DNA of 64,000 nucleotides from CAZCTO01 sp964501725 (GTDB taxonomy: Bacteria; Bacillota; Clostridia; Saccharofermentanales; Saccharofermentanaceae): assembly GCA_964501725.1 (NCBI GenBank), contig CAZCTO010000012.1, positions 7,348 through 71,347 on the forward strand, in the 5' to 3' direction. A model generated the notes under the pieces. It saw nothing but the letters and a program-made list of their open reading frames with translations, was not told where the DNA came from and made no database searches. The position numbers and the translations under genes are program-made. This document shows positions 62,093 through 64,000 of the stretch, one piece after another (the stretch's first letter is position 1; each line of letters begins with the position of its first letter).

Positions 62093-63130
62093 ATGAAGAC
62101 ATATCGAGTCCCCGATGAAATCATCCATCCGGATTTGCGTAATAGCGGGAAATGGATCCGCCGTATTCTTCCGTATTTCAAGCCCTCCACCTTTCGAAAA
62201 GCGAACCGCATCCTGAAGTTCATGAAGGGACGATGCGGCAAGGGCCTTCGTTATGAGCAGGTATGGATCCCGCGGGACGGTGGACCGGGCGCGTCGAAAT
62301 TGCGACTGTGCATTTACCGGTCTCCGGAACGTTCGGGAGATCCGCCCGGCGGGCAGTCAAGCGACAACATGTTCGCCACGAGCGAGGCAAGCGCGCCCGG
62401 CCTTTTATGGATGCATGGCGGCGGGTACGGGCTCGGAATTCCGGAGATCGATGAGGGCGCTTTTCGAGAATTGATCCGGGAGACCGGTTGCGTGATCGTC
62501 GCTCCGGACTATCGCCTCTCCGTCGAAGCGCCCTACCCTGCCGCTTTGGAAGACTGCTATACGGCACTCCTGTGGCTTAAAAATCACGCTGCTTCCCTCG
62601 GTGTTCGCGACAACCAACTGATGGTCGGCGGCTTTAGTGCCGGGGGCGGACTGGCCGCCGCGCTGGCAATCTATGCGCGGGACAAAGGCGAGGTGTCGAT
62701 CGCTTTTCAAATGCCGATTTATCCGATGCTCGACGACCGGATGATCACCGGATCCTCGCGCGAAAACGACGCGCCGGTCTGGAACACCCGCTCGAACGAG
62801 ACCGGCTGGCGCCTCTATCTCTCCTCTCTTTACGACACGGACGAGGTTCCGGCATACGCCGCCCCGGCCAGGCTCCTGGATTTTCGCGGCCTTCCGCCCG
62901 CATTTACCTTTGTCGGAAGCGTCGAACCATTTTTCGACGAGACAGTCGAGTACATGGAGCGCCTGAAAGCCGCCGGCGTCCCGGTCAACTACAAAGTGTT
63001 TGACGGCTGTTTTCACGCTTTTGATACGGTCGCGAAAACCTCTGCGCCCGCGATCGAAGCAAAAAAAATAATGACGGATCATCTTCGGTACGCGACGGAG
63101 CATTATTTTGCAGAGCAGACGGGGATGTAA
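62093..63130 (+). CDS. Alpha/beta-hydrolase, hormone-sensitive-lipase-type esterase
   Basis: Carboxylesterase-like enzyme of 345 residues. The oxyanion motif HGGGYG (108-113) and nucleophile elbow GGFSAGGG (S182) define the HSL family; the acid residue lies in VGSVEPFFDE and the histidine in FHAFD near the C-terminus. No signal peptide. The visible GC content is higher than in neighbouring genes, which with the upstream remnant hints at acquisition. Natural substrate unknown (short acyl esters likely for the family). Confidence 0.88.
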   Translation: MKTYRVPDEIIHPDLRNSGKWIRRILPYFKPSTFRKANRILKFMKGRCGKGLRYEQVWIPRDGGPGASKLRLCIYRSPERSGDPPGGQSSDNMFATSEASAPGLLWMHGGGYGLGIPEIDEGAFRELIRETGCVIVAPDYRLSVEAPYPAALEDCYTALLWLKNHAASLGVRDNQLMVGGFSAGGGLAAALAIYARDKGEVSIAFQMPIYPMLDDRMITGSSRENDAPVWNTRSNETGWRLYLSSLYDTDEVPAYAAPARLLDFRGLPPAFTFVGSVEPFFDETVEYMERLKAAGVPVNYKVFDGCFHAFDTVAKTSAPAIEAKKIMTDHLRYATEHYFAEQTGM

Positions 63131-63308
63131 GAGGCGTTGGTTTTTGAAGAAGTTTCCTCGTCAACAAGCGATGCCGCGCCCGGTCGCGTATGCAATGCGG
63201 AGGTTCCATCTTAAGATACATAATTTTGCATCATGGCTGATAAAACACCGGCCTATTTTTCTCATTATGATATTCAATCGGTAGAGTCAAGAAAATCGTT
63301 CCTTCCGC

Positions 63309-63563
63309 TCACTTCTTATTTCTCTTAATGTAGGAGTTCCAGATCGGGTTTCCGGACAATCGCTCCGCGTCAGCGTAATATTTCCCTTCCACGGTCTTAC
63401 CGATTACTCCCTGGAAAAGCAATTTTCGTAAAACCGTATTGTCCGATAAACCAACTTGGTCAGCATGCTTAGCCGTTTCTTCACTAACAGCTCCTGCCCG
63501 GATCAGTTGCTTGATTAATCTGCCCTGCGTAGCTAAAAAAATAGGCAAAATTGATGGTAACAT
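63309..63563 (-). CDS. Small protein with winged-helix-like composition, unknown
   Basis: 84 residues with a good ribosome site (GGAAAGGGG). The sequence from GRLIKQLIRAGAVSEETAKHADQVGLSDNT through LRKLLFQGVIGKTVEGKYYADAE looks like helix-helix followed by a small wing, as in short regulatory or DNA-binding-like proteins, but lacks a firm family match. The N-terminus (MLPSILPIFLATQG) is hydrophobic. Not otherwise recognised. Flanked by repeat-containing intergenic DNA. Confidence 0.55.
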   Translation of the reverse strand: MLPSILPIFLATQGRLIKQLIRAGAVSEETAKHADQVGLSDNTVLRKLLFQGVIGKTVEGKYYADAERLSGNPIWNSYIKRNKK

Positions 63564-64000
63564 GTTCTGTACCCCTTTCCTTTTCTCGTGTCAGTTCACA
63601 AACCAAATTATAATGAATGTTTGATAAAGTTTCAAACCTTCAGATTTGAATCGCGGCCGAACACAGAACAGTGCAGACTGGTGAGCTGTTTTCGGGCATG
63701 TGCCGGTATGTCGACAGCAAAGCCTGCGATACAGCAGGAAAAATATGAAGAGGACCTGAATTCCCACAAAGCTACTACCGCAGGGCGCCGCAGGCGTCCT
63801 CAGTTGTGATGAAGCCTGTATCGCTCGAAGACGCCACTACCGTCTCGCACAAACCTGATATGCAAAGAACGAGGGGGCCTTTGCGGGCAAGCCTCCGCAG
63901 ACGCAACGCGTCGAGGACAGATTGGCGAAAAGCGCCTCGCAGGCGTTATTCCCACTCAATCGTTAAAACATATTCTCTCGTTTATATCGTGATATCTCGT
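63564..64000. other. Intergenic stretch with dispersed repeats
   Basis: No credible gene up to the window edge. Contains a copy of the dispersed repeat (63769-63831, core GATGAAGCCTGTATCGCTC at 63808-63826) and a hairpin CCGCAGACG-CAACG-CGTCGAGGAC (63895-63918) of the kind seen at 34.9-35.2 and 49.5 kb. Confidence 0.6.
63769..63831 (+). repeat. Dispersed repeat copy (family of 49.4 and 60.2 kb)
   Basis: Shares CTACTACCGC-GGGCGCCGC-GGCG and the 19-base core with the copy at 49546-49618, with scattered differences. A GGCGTC/GACGCC pair closes a stem around the core. Confidence 0.75.

Noticed and set aside
63588..63809. 73-residue plus-strand frame
   Set aside because: No ribosome site, ends in the dispersed repeat, no recognisable protein features.
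63949..64000. Possible 3' end of a minus-strand gene reading TIEWE-stop
   Set aside because: It resembles a typical GuaA C-terminus, but a stop codon occurs about ten codons upstream in the same frame, so no gene can be supported within the window.

Overview
The window looks like a chromosomal stretch of an anaerobic, low- to mid-GC Firmicute, most likely in class Clostridia. The evidence is a ctsR-mcsA-mcsB-clpC heat-shock operon with a perfect CtsR operator, an archaeal-type AspRS operon with gatCAB (indirect Asn/Gln-tRNA formation), an LplABC-type sugar transporter, an aldo/keto reductase with ferredoxin-like clusters, strong Shine-Dalgarno sites and near-consensus sigma-A promoters. Family or genus cannot be fixed by eye. 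A run of exactly 100 N (49619-49718) marks a scaffold gap, so this is a draft or metagenome assembly.

Layout. 1-3.7 kb: sugar ABC transporter (binding protein, internal terminator, two permeases). 3.8-6.2 kb: a PlsC-like acyltransferase with a zinc ribbon, and a zinc-ribbon membrane protein. 6.3-11.3 kb (minus): clpC, mcsB, mcsA, ctsR. 11.4-20.3 kb (minus): rpoB, rpoC and an SH3-NlpC/P60 cell-wall hydrolase behind a double promoter. 20.5-24.1 kb: membrane-anchored foldase, HAD phosphatase, CorC/HlyC-type membrane protein. 24.2-28.9 kb: aspS-gatC-gatA-gatB. 29-34.5 kb: Fe-alcohol dehydrogenase, parvulin lipoprotein, exonuclease III, thioredoxin-reductase-like protein, asparaginase. 34.5-35.25 kb: repeat-filled intergenic stretch. 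35.3-48 kb: DUF1846 protein, MATE exporter with an HHxxxDG acyltransferase, MBL-fold hydrolase, Fic protein, nitroreductase, a SLOG-like remnant, GNAT, a chimeric and internally deleted nitroreductase, and a heterodimeric ABC exporter.

48-54.5 kb is the most unusual part. Two closely related genes for a stand-alone protein with a probable PD-(D/E)XK nuclease fold (47989-48819 and 53284-54108, both minus) each have a tandem array of palindromic units with a 73-75 bp period just upstream of the start codon. Between them lie a 150-bp tandem repeat that runs into the assembly gap, a GMP synthase whose glutaminase domain is half missing and lacks the catalytic cysteine, an aldo/keto reductase and a methyltransferase. 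Related palindromes recur at 34.6 kb, and a dispersed 19-base core occurs five times between 49 and 64 kb, twice directly at the stop codon of a minus-strand gene.

54.9-60.2 kb holds a 1728-residue signalling protein: a protein-kinase domain that has lost its lysine and both catalytic aspartates, then an AAA-type ATPase, a long helical region, GAF and an apparently active GGDEF domain with an inhibitory site. 60.3-64 kb: small membrane protein, membrane-linked MerR regulator with a textbook 19-bp-spacer operator, an HSL-type esterase, a small unknown protein and further repeats. No tRNA, rRNA, CRISPR array, prophage or complete insertion sequence was seen.
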